Made by a program: the position numbers and the translations under genes. Positions 24,692-40,045 of a stretch of 64,000 nucleotides of DNA are shown here, piece after piece. The stretch comes from Xestospongia muta. Its lineage: Eukaryota; Porifera; Demospongiae; Haplosclerida; Petrosiidae. The stretch lies in NCBI GenBank assembly GCA_963693285.1, contig OY848918.1, positions 3,415,876 to 3,479,875 on the forward strand, given 5' to 3'. Numbering within the stretch: position 1 is the first letter of the stretch; each line of letters starts with the position of its first letter. The notes under the pieces were generated by a model. The model was given only the letters and a program-made list of their open reading frames with translations, was not told where the DNA came from and searched no databases.

Positions 24692-25049
24692 TGATTTTCC
24701 CGAAGCTCGAAACCCAGTACGGCTGGTTTGAAGTTAGGGCGAAGTTCCAGCCAGGATTACCTCGTCTTCGGACGAGGGTTACCAAGCCAGGTGGCGGTCC
24801 TAGCTAGCAATAGCAGGGAATCCTGGAGCCTAAGTGGAAGCCTGCGTGGGAAATGAGTCACGAAAGATCGTTTGGGTAACACACAGGTTTTTTTTTGAAA
24901 TTATAATTCTATTTAAGTATAAACAAATCTAATTATCTATTTGTAAATCTATTTTAAGAGTATTAAAGAATAGTCAGTAAGGATGTTCAGGAGGTGAGTC
25001 AGTTGGATCATATGAGTAACACAACTACACCTTTTTAAGAAAGTAAAAT
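24692..25049 (+). repeat. GC-rich RNA-like dispersed repeat, copy 2
   Basis: Second copy of the repeat at 14028-14386. Its hairpin is CCTCGTC-TTCG-GACGAGG, with a stable UUCG tetraloop. It again has a T9 run after the GC-rich part (24888-24896). The 96 bp upstream, back to the inverted-repeat element, are also GC-rich and include another TTCG-capped hairpin (ATACTC-TTCG-GAGTAT at about 24588-24603). This copy may therefore carry more of the parental sequence than copy 1. Confidence 0.6.
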
Positions 25050-25340
25050 TTTTAGTACACAAAGGAAACAAAGGACTGTTTTAGCACATACAGACCAAAA
25101 ATGGACCGAATTTGACAGCTAAAATTTGTCCACCCAGGCCACTGTTAGTCTTGGACCAAAATTATCGTGACAGAACTTCCCATTTAATCAAGCTCCTATT
25201 GAGTACATTATATTATTTATATATTTATGTCAGTATAAGTCAAAATAAGGCATAACAGTAAACACTCAAACAGCACTAAAAAATTAACAAAAAATTGAAA
25301 AATTAATCAACACACACACACACTACAGAGTATGTCAAAG

Positions 25341-25469
25341 TTAATCTTCATCATTTAATTCCACATCTTTTTCCTTCTCTTCTTCCTTTGGGACTTCAGT
25401 ATCACGAAGGAAATCCTACAAAATAACATGTACATCAAATTACAATATATAATATATAATATATACGTA

Positions 25470-25515
<46 letters not shown>

Positions 25516-26904
25516 TATAGTCCAATGATGTCATTACGACATCATTATTTACCAAGAGTTGTTGGTCACCAATAGTATCCACAATCTCTACTGCATCAAG
25601 AGATCGTTCAGATAGAGTTCTCTCACGAGCTGCCTCCTCTGAGAGAATAGGTTTTTCAACAGAGCCTTTTTCTTTATATTCCGTCATTTGTTGTTTAAAC
25701 ATATCCTTTTAAAACTACATGGAGTTGATATAACTTGTACATAACTCACTTCTAATGCATCTTGTCTGTCTTTATAAGCTGCCTGCTCTAATTTCTCTTG
25801 AAGTTGTAACGTGAGTTGTTTCTCTTTCAAAACATTAGCCTCATACTTTTGTAACTATAAAACAAGAAATGGACAATGTAATAGATACATGGATGACATG
25901 TAAAAGTAATAGACAAATAACAGACAGACAGAACGACAGATGGATGGACAAACAAACAGACATACAGAACAACAAATGGATGGACAAACAGACAGACGGA
26001 CGAACAAACAGACAGACAGACAGATGGATGGACAGACAAACAGATGGACAGACAGACAAACTCACTTCTCTTTCTTTTTCTTCTCGATGTCTTTGTAACT
26101 GTAATCTTAGTGAGTGTTTTTTCCTCTCATTATCTAACTGGTCACCTGTTTTAATACATTCTGCCATACTGTCTTCAACATTACGTAATAACTCTTCAAT
26201 AGAACTAATCTAATGGATACATAGACATGAACAATGGACGGGTGAATTAATACAATGGATGAACAGACTACTACTATATGGATGAATAGACTTGTACAAT
26301 GGATGGATAAAGAACAAATGATTTGGTACAGTAAAAATTTAATGGATACATAAAGAATAAAATGGACCAATAATTTACTTTTAAATTAGTTTCTTCAACA
26401 GTTTTTAAAATTTCAGGTAACGTATTGAGCTCTTCATTAGACATTGTAATAATGTGATGAGCATTAGACATTGCACTGTACAATTGTTGAAGATGTTCGT
26501 AAGTTTCTTCTATTTTCTCTGACGTACCGACCATCTCCTGATGTATCTTATTCCATTGATGTTTAAAATGACTTAATATTTCTGACCCTGCCCCCTCATT
26601 GATATCGTAAACTAAATCTGTAACTCCTGGCAACTGTTGCCGTTGACGACGACGTTCCTGAATATTTTTGACCTAAAACAAAAATTAAATTTTGTATTGG
26701 ATAAATTAATATCTAAAATCAGAGGTTAAATGGATGTATACAATCGTTGAATGGACATATATTCTTTATACATACTTTGCTTTTAGCATATTGAGAGAAA
26801 GCCTTGACATCACCTGTTAAAAGTTTTATATTACGATCCTGTTCAGCAACCATTGTAAATAGAGCATCTTTTAATTTTCCTTTAACTCCTGTTTGTTCTG
26901 TCAT
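25341..26904 (-). CDS. DTNBP1: dysbindin (BLOC-1 subunit)
   Basis: A cytosolic coiled-coil subunit of BLOC-1, which sorts cargo from endosomes to lysosome-related organelles. Six exons (26776-26904, 26379-26672, 26066-26209, 25750-25854, 25553-25705, 25341-25415) are all phase 0 and give 299 aa, within the dysbindin range. The centre is an extended coiled coil. The diagnostic part is C-terminal: ALEDMFKQQMTEYKEKG aligns with the FFEEAFQQDMEQY block, and SLDAVEIVDTIGDQQLLDFL with the MDLMDISDQEALDVFL block of vertebrate dysbindin. Start ATG 26904 is the only in-frame ATG after the upstream region. Introns carry (GACA)n/(TGGA)n at 25870-26060 and (AT)n at 25485-25510. It is head-to-head with the RRM gene. 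Confidence 0.85.
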
Positions 26905-27278
26905 TTCTGGCTGAGTCCAAAAGAGATCACGTGATATCAAAGTACTATCATTAAACAAGGGGCTAACCTATTTTTGCTAAGTGCCCTGTTTAGAGTTGAT
27001 TCAGTTTCACAAACAAAAGGAGGTGTGGCTACCGATTGCAGAGCTGGGGGGACTAATCTTTACTAGTTTTGTCAGTAAAACTCTCTACAATAGCTCCGTA
27101 ATTATATTTAAGATAAAGATGTCCTCTTTATACGTGTACGATAAAGCAACTGAACTTTTACTCGACCTTCAAGTATACGGAGAAGGTATTTTTCCCATTG
27201 GGTTTTCTGCATAAATTTCCAAAAGTTTCCGTATATTTTTGATAAATCTGTTACCCACGTGGAAACTTGCTTTGAACT
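26905..27278. promoter_or_regulatory. divergent promoter region with a TCACGTGA box
   Basis: 374 bp separate the start codons of dysbindin and the RRM gene. TCACGTGA at 26927-26934, within the palindrome GATATCACGTGATCTC context, is a perfect E-box of the CLEAR (TFEB/MITF) type, about 25 bp upstream of the dysbindin ATG. Confidence 0.45.
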
Positions 27279-28153
27279 ATGGCAGTGGATCCAGACAAAT
27301 CCATATATGTCAGCAATCTCCCCGTGTATCCATTAGCTGAACTAGAAGAATTACTCTATGAGTTATTTCTACAGGTACAATAATAGTCATCACAATGTAT
27401 ATGATTATAAGTATCGTACTACAGGCAGGACCCCTGAATAAAGTTTATCTACCTTATGATAAAACTAGTGGAGATCACAAAGGGTATGCTTTTGTCGAGT
27501 TTAGAGACAGTGTGTCAGTGCCCTATACTTGTAAGTTAATGCATGGTATACAGCTTCTTGGTTTGTACATAGCAGTCAAGCCTGCTACTGTCCGTAATAA
27601 TGAACTATCTTCAGATGCTGGACAAGATGACATTGCTGAGACAAGAAATGTTGGACATAATCAAGAGGACTCAACTGGTACTCCTCAAGTAGGGGAAGAT
27701 ACTCTGTCCACTTCACAGAGTACATCACACCCGCCTGTTCCACCCGCATATCCTCCTCCTCCTCCCTTTTCCTTTGCTCTTCCACAATCAGTGTCACCAT
27801 CAATGCCACTTCCTCCTCCATTTCCTCCTCCACTTCCTCCCTCCTTACCTCCACCAATTCCACCATTTCCTCCATTCTTTCCTCCTCCAATACCTACCAC
27901 AACATCTCTTAGTAACCATGTTATGTCTCCGCCTCCTTTTTGTCCGATACCTCCACCCACAACTAATTTTCAGTTATTTCAAAGTCCAATTAATAAATTG
28001 ACCTCATCCAGTTCATTTTTTGCTAACACTATTCCAAAAGTACAAGAGGTCCCTGCATCAATCGATTATAATCACGGTCTTCCTAAAGAGTTGCCAAAAC
28101 TCCCGCCTCTTCCACCATTGCCTCCTCTAAAAAATGAACTAACCAAGCATTAA
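27279..28153 (+). CDS. RRM RNA-binding protein, RBM7/RBM11-like, Pro-rich tail
   Basis: Two exons (27279-27374 and 27425-28153, phase 0, 50-bp intron) give 274 aa. Residues 8-85 are one RRM: SIYVSNLP is RNP2-like, GYAFVEF is RNP1, and VSVPYTCKLMHGIQLLG is helix 2 and strand 4, very like RBM7 (VSVPYA...L.GI.L.G). RBM7 is the RNA-binding subunit of the nuclear exosome-targeting complex. ELFLQAGP and the long Pro-rich C-terminus (PPPPPFSF, PPIPPFPPFF) also recall SF3B4, so assignment between these two families is not settled. It ends 113 bp from the convergent RABAC1 stop. Confidence 0.8.
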
Positions 28154-28266
28154 AAATTATACAAAATTCAATATAAATCATTTTATATCTGTTTACTACA
28201 ATTAATAATGTGATCGAGCAACTGTTTTGTAGTTCAATTTAAAAGGGGTATGGTTATAATATGAGA

Positions 28267-29342
28267 TTATGAAATAGTTATGTCTTCCATTGTAATACCA
28301 AGTTCTTCATCCCCGGTTGTGATAGTACTGGGCGGAACCATTGCAATGGCATGTGCGAGAATTATAACTACTGTAACACCTGCAAGGAAAAGGGGTGTAC
28401 CCCTGTTTAATGATCCAATCAAACTAACCTATAATCCAAAAAATTGTTGAGCCTGCACCTGCTATATAAAATACAGGTATACCAAGTACACCTATCACTA
28501 TATATAACTCAACTGGACTGAACTCACGACCTATATGTCATGTGAACATCATGTGATATCATGCATATATCACCTGACCTAAAAGATTAATATTTTCTCC
28601 TTTCTTCTTAATACTTATAAACCAATAAGCCAAGGCACAAAATGCCATGGCTATTAGTAGAATAGGATTTGTGATACTGACAAGAGATACAATAGAGGGT
28701 TAAAAATACACTGCATGTAACTTAATGATATAATTTATGAGTTACATCATTATTACAAAGCTGATATGTCATCCATCCATTAGTAATATAAGTGTCCATT
28801 AATTATTGCACCTATATGCCTGTTTATTTATCCATGCACTATTCATTCATCCATCCATCCATCCATCCATCCATCCATCTATCCATTTATCCATCCATCC
28901 ATCCATCCATCCATCCACTAATCATACATCCATCCATCCATGTATTCACCATCCATTAATTCAACCAATATTATCAATATAATAATACATACACACAATA
29001 AACAGCTAGTCCCAGGAAGACAAACAAATAATTGATGTGATACAATTTCAAATTAGTCACTAAACGACTGGTAGCATCCCCTACATTAACAGGACGACTT
29101 ATGCGTCGAAAATTAAAGAACTCTCCCCATGAACGAGACCCTACAAAACATTAAATGTGCATCTTTTGTCTTCCTTCATTACCAGCTTGTTTGTTTTGTA
29201 ACCATTCTTTGCCAGCTCTGAGTTTATCAGTCAATCCATCATCACTTTCTCTAATAATTCCTCCCATTGCTCCGCCTACTGTGTCTCCAGATGTAGAAAT
29301 TAAAGTGAATGTATTGAAATCTGACTCTTCTTCGTCAGCCAT
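28267..29342 (-). CDS. RABAC1: prenylated Rab acceptor 1 (PRA1 family)
   Basis: Golgi/ER membrane protein that binds prenylated Rab GTPases and favours their release from GDI. Five exons (29183-29342, 28993-29140, 28579-28676, 28429-28530, 28267-28379) join in phase and give 206 aa against about 185 in vertebrates. The PRA1 core is clear: [31 protein letters not shown] (TM1), [17 protein letters not shown] (TM2), then REFSPVEL, and two further hydrophobic segments with [12 protein letters not shown] and [11 protein letters not shown]. The acidic tail [11 protein letters not shown] corresponds to the end of the vertebrate protein. The (ATCC)n repeat at 28835-28945 lies in intron 2. It is head-to-head with PDE9A, 209 bp apart. 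Confidence 0.93.
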
Positions 29343-29551
29343 GATGATCTATGAGTTAAATTTAAAGAAGAAAAAAGAAATCATGAACTGACTTTGTATG
29401 CTGATCAACAAATGGGCGTGCCTACCCGGTTGGGAATGATGTCATAATTAGAGGCGGAGCTGAATTAGACTTTTATTGCAGGATCAGTTGCAGTTTTGAC
29501 CACAAAGTTGTGTATTTGATTACAATATTTTAGCAAGTGCAGGTGTTCAAG

Positions 29552-31711
29552 ATGGGAACAGGCTCTTCTTCTCGTCGCAGCAAAAGAATCTACCTGGAGA
29601 TAGCAGGAAGACATGCCTCAGTAAGCCGCAACAATATAATCATATATAAAAACAATACATTATATATAGATTGTATTCTCTCCACATTGTACTACGCAAG
29701 AGCTACGCGATCTTCTAACGTCTGCTGCAGGCTTCAACAGGTATAGTAATAATACTACTATTAATGAACCATCTTTGGCATATCTTGTTTAAATTAATTT
29801 TACAGAACATATATGATAATGAAATCATTTACATAATATATCCATGTTTACGTGGAATGCTGTCTCTCTCAATGGTATTCACATTTCTTGTATTTGCCAC
29901 AAGGGAGCTATGTTATATTGTATGTAATTCCCCAATCTCCAGCTGTAAAGATCACACTTACAAACTCTTTCTCTCTGCTAGATGGACAGTATTCACAATC
30001 ACTGACCAACATGGTTCTCTCATTTCTATTTCTCCATCAATGCCAGACAACACACCCAGGTCAGTTAACTGTTAGTCTATTATTGTTAAATAAATAATGA
30101 ACTGTATACACAGCAACTTCTAGATAATCCAAAACTTGATTTTATAACTAGTATGACTAATTATAGTATTCATTATTAAGAATTACTTTATTCATAATCA
30201 AATACACAATGGAATATTATTGTTTCATCCAAAAACTATCAATGAAAATAACATTTTAACACATGAATAAACTTAATAAAGAGAGAGACACATATCATAC
30301 CTAACAACAATTCCCACCTTCACATACCTCCATATAGTGCAGGTATCATGCAGACGTACTGTTAGTGTTGATTTGGCGCCTTTGATGTGTCATGACATAA
30401 TCTCTTCCTCTTGCTTCCTTTTAGCACTCCATATAAGTTACAATCCACCCAAGAGAGTCACGGTAAGCAAATAACTCTGTCAATTAGTGGCATACCTTTA
30501 TCATGAAAATGATATCGGTAATAGACAACTAATCATTATGATGTCATCATGTAATATTTCCTGTTGACAGATGAAACTCCCCTCTTTAATGATGTGCTGA
30601 CAAAAGTCAGCGAAGAATTTTCGAAGTAAGGATTTGGAAGACCTGCTAATTAAATGTGAAATTTACAGCTGCATTATCAATATGATAACAATGATTGCTA
30701 TAAATTACTATCTTAACTGGAACTTCTATAGTACACTAGTTCTATAGTATAGTATAGCATTGTAGTTCTATAGTATAGTATAGTGCAGTCGTTCTATATT
30801 GTAGTATAGTACAGTAGTTCTATAGTATAGTATAGTGCAGTCGTTCTATATTGTAGTATAGTACAGTAGTTCTATAGTATAGTATAGTACAGTAGTTCTG
30901 TAGTATAGTATAGTACAGTAGTTCTATAGTGTAGTATAGTACNNNNNNNNNNNNNNNNNNNNNNNNNNNNNNNNNNNNNNNNNNNNNNNNNNNNNNNNNN
31001 NNNNNNNNNNNNNNNNNNNNNNNNNNNNNNNNNNNNNNNNNNNNNNNNNNNNNNNNNNNNNNNNNNNNNNNNNNNNNNNNNNNNNNNNNNNNNNNNNNNN
31101 NNNNNNNNNNNNNNNNNNNNNNNNNNNNNNNNNNNNNNNNNNAATGAAGTACGACCAACTGAAATTGCTGAACCCTGGGTAGACTGCCTCCTAGAAGAGT
31201 ACTTCAGACAAAGTGACAGGGAGAAGTCAGAGGGACTTCCTGTCGCTCCGTTTATGGATAGGGACAAAGTGACAAAACCCACGGCACAAATTGGATTCAT
31301 AAAATTTGTTTTAATCCCGATGTTTGAAGCAATGACCAAAGTAGCCACTCTATATAATGCACATCTTTTGTCCATTCATGCAAACCATTTAGTATACATA
31401 TAGTGTAGGTCATATGTTTGACAGCTGCACTATTTGTCATTTACAAACATGCTTTTTGTGTGTTCCTTTCAACATCAATGATGCAATCATTTCACATGTA
31501 CATCTACATATATTGTATGCAGCTGTTTCCACAATTGGAGGAGCCAATGTTGTTACCATTAAAGTCCTCGTTGGAACATTATGAGCGTATGAAACTAGTA
31601 GAGGATATGAAGGTAAAAGAAAAGGTGAAAGGGAAACCAATATGTCTTTTACTTGACAACCATTTTTAATTTCTATTACAGGACAATGAACGTCATAAAC
31701 ACGGGTTTTAA
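29552..31711 (+). CDS. PDE9A: cGMP-specific phosphodiesterase 9A, interrupted by an assembly gap
   Basis: High-affinity cGMP hydrolase. N-terminal exons 29552-29620, 29670-29740, 29982-30059, 30425-30462 and 30571-30625 join in phase. They encode [20 protein letters not shown]... and [13 protein letters not shown]...TPYKL, the characteristic PDE9A N-terminus. After the N gap, exons 31143-31340, 31523-31612 and 31682-31711 give [65 protein letters not shown] and the stop. The metal-binding HD motifs and most of the catalytic domain (about 270 residues) are not in the sequence and must lie in the gap, so the true gap is longer than 200 bp. There is no sign of pseudogenisation. GSK3 follows on the same strand. 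Confidence 0.93.
30725..30942. repeat. TATAGTATAGTA satellite abutting the gap
   Basis: Tandem units such as GTAGTTCTATAGTATAGTAT and the variant CAGTCGTTCTATATTGTAGT run directly into the 200 N. The repeat is probably what broke the assembly. Confidence 0.85.
30943..31142. other. assembly gap (200 N)
   Basis: Exactly 200 N, a placeholder size. It replaces the central PDE9A exons. Confidence 1.
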
Positions 31712-32166
31712 CACAAAATATTAAAACTATTATAAAACTGTTATTTTAATGTCATATGCATTTGTTTAATGTCCTTATTTGGAAAGTCATATGTACCATA
31801 AAGGTGGAGACATTGTAATTATACGATTGCCATTACTCATAGTAATTTTGAAACCCATTCTCCGCATATTTTCCGTATATTAATCAGTTGGAGGTGCTAG
31901 AGAAGCGAGTGGGAGAAGTAAAAAGAGGATTTCAGGGTAAGAATCTGTACGTGTGAAACTTTTGAACGAGGAAAGAGGACGCCTAGAGATCTAGTCGTCT
32001 TTCGGTTGTGTTTTTGTCAATGTCAAAGGTGAGTATAGTTGATAATGACAAAATTGTAAATTAGAGAATATTAGTAGCCTCATTTGAAAATAAATGTAGA
32101 CAAGATATAGGCTGTGTATTGTTATTGGACTCTCTTTATCTTTAAGATCATTGGAATGAACCAGGT

Positions 32167-36026
<3,860 letters not shown>

Positions 36027-36722
36027 CCACATGGTTGCTGTATTTGTCTGTTTGTTTTTTTGTGGGAAGTTATAAGCAGAGACATAACAATAATAACATC
36101 AACTTTAGAGAGAGAGTTGGATTGTCAGATGTAGAATTATTATTATTATTATTATTATTATGTATCTTGTTCATTAACAGTATTAGCTTTGGAATTATTG
36201 CAACTCCTAGAAAACCGTTTGTCACTCTCTACACCTATTGCTGGTCTCTCTTTCTCTCTCTCTTTCTCCCTCTTTCTATTTTAGCCCTTTTGTTTATCTT
36301 CTTTTCATTCTAAAACACTTTTTTCTTTTTTGTCTTTTCGTAACACGTACATGTATGTATGTGTGTGTCTAATGTTATGTAGTGTTGTTCACACTTATTA
36401 CCATAGCAACACCCTGTGGCGTTATAACATGTTGTACATTTAAATAGTTTTTTGTTATTATGTATCTTTACTAACTATTATTATTATTATTATATTATTA
36501 TATTATTGTTATTATTATTATTATCATTGTTGTTATTTCGATACTAGCTTGCTCTATACATAAGTTTACAAGCCTCCCGTCAGACAAAATGATCAGATCA
36601 TCTAATTAATGAACATTATCTATTAAAGCAACGTCAACTTAATACAACAATAGTCAGTATGAATATAGCCATTTGCCAATACAGCATTAACAGTAGTCTA
36701 TGCAAAGTATTACAATATTATC
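36027..36722. other. 3' flank of GSK3 with ATT repeats
   Basis: (ATT)n at 36136-36162 and 36474-36523. Probably the GSK3 3' UTR and the convergent TRIM 3' flank. No gene. Confidence 0.6.
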
Positions 36723-38999
36723 TCAATACACAACTAGCTTATTATTCCAACAATTACAAACATACAAATATCCTTCTTTGTCAAATGTTAGTCCATATGG
36801 ACCTTTAAACTGACCCTCACTGCTACCTTGTCCTCCTAACGAACAAATAAACTGACCATCAGTAGTGAAGATAGAGATACGATCATTTCTCTCCTCTGTA
36901 ATGTACATTAGATCGTTATCATCTATTAGAATCCCAGATGGTCGAGCAAGTTTTCCAGGACTAGATCCTTTGGTACCAAATTGAGATAAAAAGCGTCCCT
37001 CAGGAGTGAACGTCTGGATACGATGATTACAAACATCAGTCACATAGACTAACCCTCATCTGTCAAAAGCAACATATCTAGGAAAATTAAACTGTCCCTC
37101 GGCTGATCCTTTGGTACCAAATGTATGGGAGAAGGTTAGATCAGGATTTAAGACTTGAATATGATGGTTATTTTGATCAGAAATGTAAATGTTTCCAGTT
37201 TTAGGAGAAATGGCAATGCCACAATGAAAATTAAATTCCAGTGGTCCACTACCTTGTTTACCAACTGATTTAATACATTTCCCATCCATAGATATCTTCT
37301 GGATCTTGTGACTATCAGCAACAAGAATAAAGTTGTCTGGAGTAATGGCTACACCACAAGGTTGAGAGAACTTGACATTTCCACTTCCTCCACTTTTCTG
37401 ACCCCTACTCTGGCCAAAGGATTTTAGTTTTCTTCCATCTCTATCCAGTACTGTGACACAATCCCCACCTAACTCACTCACAATAACGTATCCATCGTCA
37501 GTTACAGCAACTCCCCAGGGATTAAGTTCAGGTATAATACGTACTGGAGTGATGTTATCAAGGTATGGATTAAAAGGAATCACTAGTGAGGTACTATCAA
37601 CTAGGACATTATTAACTTGGACATTAACTTGATGATGACCACGAATTACAGGACTACATTGTATTGTATACACTCCAGGATGGGTGGTGGTAGTGACTGA
37701 AGCTGTGATGGGTGTAGTTGTACCAACTGGTACTACACCATAACTGAGTGATGATAGAGGAACAGTAAGAAGACTAGAATCACTAAATTGGATAGATAGT
37801 GGGAACAAAACTGTTTTATTATTCATATTGATGTGTTGACAATCGATCTTCTTGACTTTACACTGTTGTAGAACAGTAGGTGAGAAGAACACAATATCTC
37901 CAATATGATGTAGTCTATTAGCAATCTTGCTGTCTTTCTTAAAGTAAACATTAGCTTTCTCTCTAGGATTAAACTCTTCAATATTAACCTGTTGAGTCAC
38001 ATGACTCATACGCTCCATCATTTGTTTTGTAGATGTCACTACTTCTTGAGGACTGCCTATTTCAAGACTCTGTTCCACAAATTCTTGGCAATCCTTCAAT
38101 TGACTCAATCTTCTTTCAGCTGATTTCTTCTGCTCTGATAACACCTGTAGTTTACTACCAGTGACTGTGTCCACCTCTCTAGTCAACTGTCTCTCAGACT
38201 GATGAAGGATATCAATCATTTCTTCCACCATGACATGTATCTCCTCTTTGACAAATTCTCCTCGCTCTCTGATCTCATTCTCTCTGTCTGCGAGAACAGT
38301 TAGGACATCAGTAACAGCAGTGACTTTGTCACTAACTGACTTTACACTTGCTTCCAATTTTTGACAATAATTAGGATAGCAGTCAGAGATTAAGTCATAA
38401 TCATGATCTCTATGAATACGTACAGTACAGTCATGACAAATGAGCTCTTCACATGTTCCACAAAAGATTTTCAAAGGTTCATTATGAGCAGAACATTTTA
38501 TTTCCTGTTTCTTGGGAAGCAATTGAGAAGCAGATATTGCTACCTCATCAAGACTTGTTATCTTATGATCAATGAAGGGAGCCCAATTTTTGTGAACATC
38601 GATACATTTTTGACAAAGAAACTTGGCACATTCTTTACAGTAACCTGTGGCATTAGTTGTAGTACAGTTATCACAGGTTACCTCTTGATGTCCTGATACT
38701 TTTGTCATTAGATTGTAGACCTCCTTGAGGTTGTTAATTTGGAAAGCTGTAGGAAAGTCAGCTGCTCCTGTTGGTTGAGGTAACTGGGTACGATGACGAC
38801 AAGTGGGACAAGAGATGAAGTAGTTATCTCCTTGAGGATCCAGTGGTAGACCCTCCAGACACTGTTGACAGAAAGAATGGAGACATGGTAAGGTCTTTGG
38901 GTTAGTGTAGAGGTCAAGACATATAGCACAGGTGAGCTGTTCCTCTAGTTTCTTGAGAGCTGTAGAGGAAGAGGTACTAGGTACTGGTTTCTCTGCCAT
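36723..38999 (-). pseudogene. TRIM-NHL gene 1, one in-frame TGA in the NHL region
   Basis: An intronless member of the array. In order: C3HC4 RING (about residues 23-74, [20 protein letters not shown]), two B-boxes (about 108-205), coiled coil (about 210-330), filamin/Ig domain (about 355-475) and NHL propeller, the TRIM2/3/71 layout of RING-type E3 ubiquitin ligases. Reading is open from ATG 38999 to 37059. There TGA (37058-37056) replaces the CGA of DRRGLVYVTD in the sister genes. The frame then stays open to 36723 through NKLVVY. As it stands the product would lose about two NHL blades. This single transition could be a recent pseudogene, a strain polymorphism or a sequencing error. Confidence 0.88.
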
Positions 39000-40045
39000 A
39001 AGATAATATAAGGAGACTCAAAATTTAAAAGAATCAAGCACAAAGAAGATAACAGACAAGACTAAGATATACCACCTTCTTGTTCTAAGAAATGCTACCC
39101 CTAAGTGGGGTTAAATTAAAAGATTAACCCTTATAGCCACAAAATAAATCAATTAAAACCACATGACCACATAACAATGTATGAACATGTACATGTAATG
39201 TATGTACATGTAATATATGGGTATTGTACATGTACATGTACAATATGTACTATAATAATAATATGTCTCTGTCATAAATTGATGTGGAGAGATTCAAAAT
39301 TCAAAGAACATTTTGTAATGGAGCAATAATCTTAAACCACTCCCTTTTGTGACCATATAAGGAAATATACTATCTCATAAGTATCTGTTTATGTCAAAAA
39401 TAAATATTGCAATAATGGAAGTGGCTCACTACTGGCTGTGCATTGTACACTCAAGCATTTTGGTGTTAGGTTTTGGAGAGGGGTCTAGTAACAGTATAAA
39501 AGCATACAAAACAGGCAATTACCAGGTAAAAGCTACTCCCATTATTGCAATATTAATTTTTGCACAAACCATACACAATACATAAGCCAAGACAAGTACT
39601 ATAGTAGTTTGAAGTAACACAGGTCATGTGATCTCTATCATCTGTATATAATGGATAACTTGTACATCACTTAAATTATTATTAATTTCTTGCATTTTAC
39701 AAGTTAGGTTTAAAAGTTGCAGTGAGAAAGGTAGATAAGTAGTTAATTAGGTCTTCTAATAACTACATACTTTAGCTATGAACCTACACATTACTAGATG
39801 CTGTAGCTATAAACCTACACATTACTAGATGTTGTAGCTATAAACCTACACATTACTAGATGGTGTAGCTATAAACCTACACATTACTAGATGCTGTAGC
39901 TATAAACCACCTACACATTACTAGATACTGTAGCTATAAACCTACACATTACTAGATTGGTACATTAATAGATTGGCTCAAAATGCAATATTAAAAATGA
40001 CACTAAATTATATTCATAAACAAATTATCACACTGTATCACTATC
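39000..40045. other. TRIM spacer with promoter elements and a 31-bp minisatellite
   Basis: CCATATAAGG at 39353-39362 and TCATGTGA at 39624-39631 lie upstream of TRIM-NHL gene 1. TACATGTA motifs occur at 39188-39245. A 31-bp tandem repeat fills 39773-39957. No gene. Confidence 0.7.
39773..39957. repeat. 31-bp minisatellite
   Basis: About six units of TAGCTATAAACCTACACATT plus ACTAGATGnTG, with one unit carrying a small insertion. Confidence 0.9.

Noticed and set aside
25869..26213. DRQTDRWMDKQTD repeat peptide
   Set aside because: Translation of the GACA/TGGA microsatellite in a dysbindin intron.
28835..28945. (ATCC)n blocks here and at 63280-63455 considered as CRISPR-like or regulatory arrays
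   Set aside because: Simple tetranucleotide repeats within introns, without spacers.
31418..31669. 83-codon frame spanning the penultimate PDE9A exon
   Set aside because: Only 31523-31612 of it is exon; the rest is intron read-through.
38403..38696. 97-codon plus-strand frame recurring opposite every TRIM gene
   Set aside because: Antisense shadow of the conserved B-box/RING region; it recurs because the genes are paralogues.
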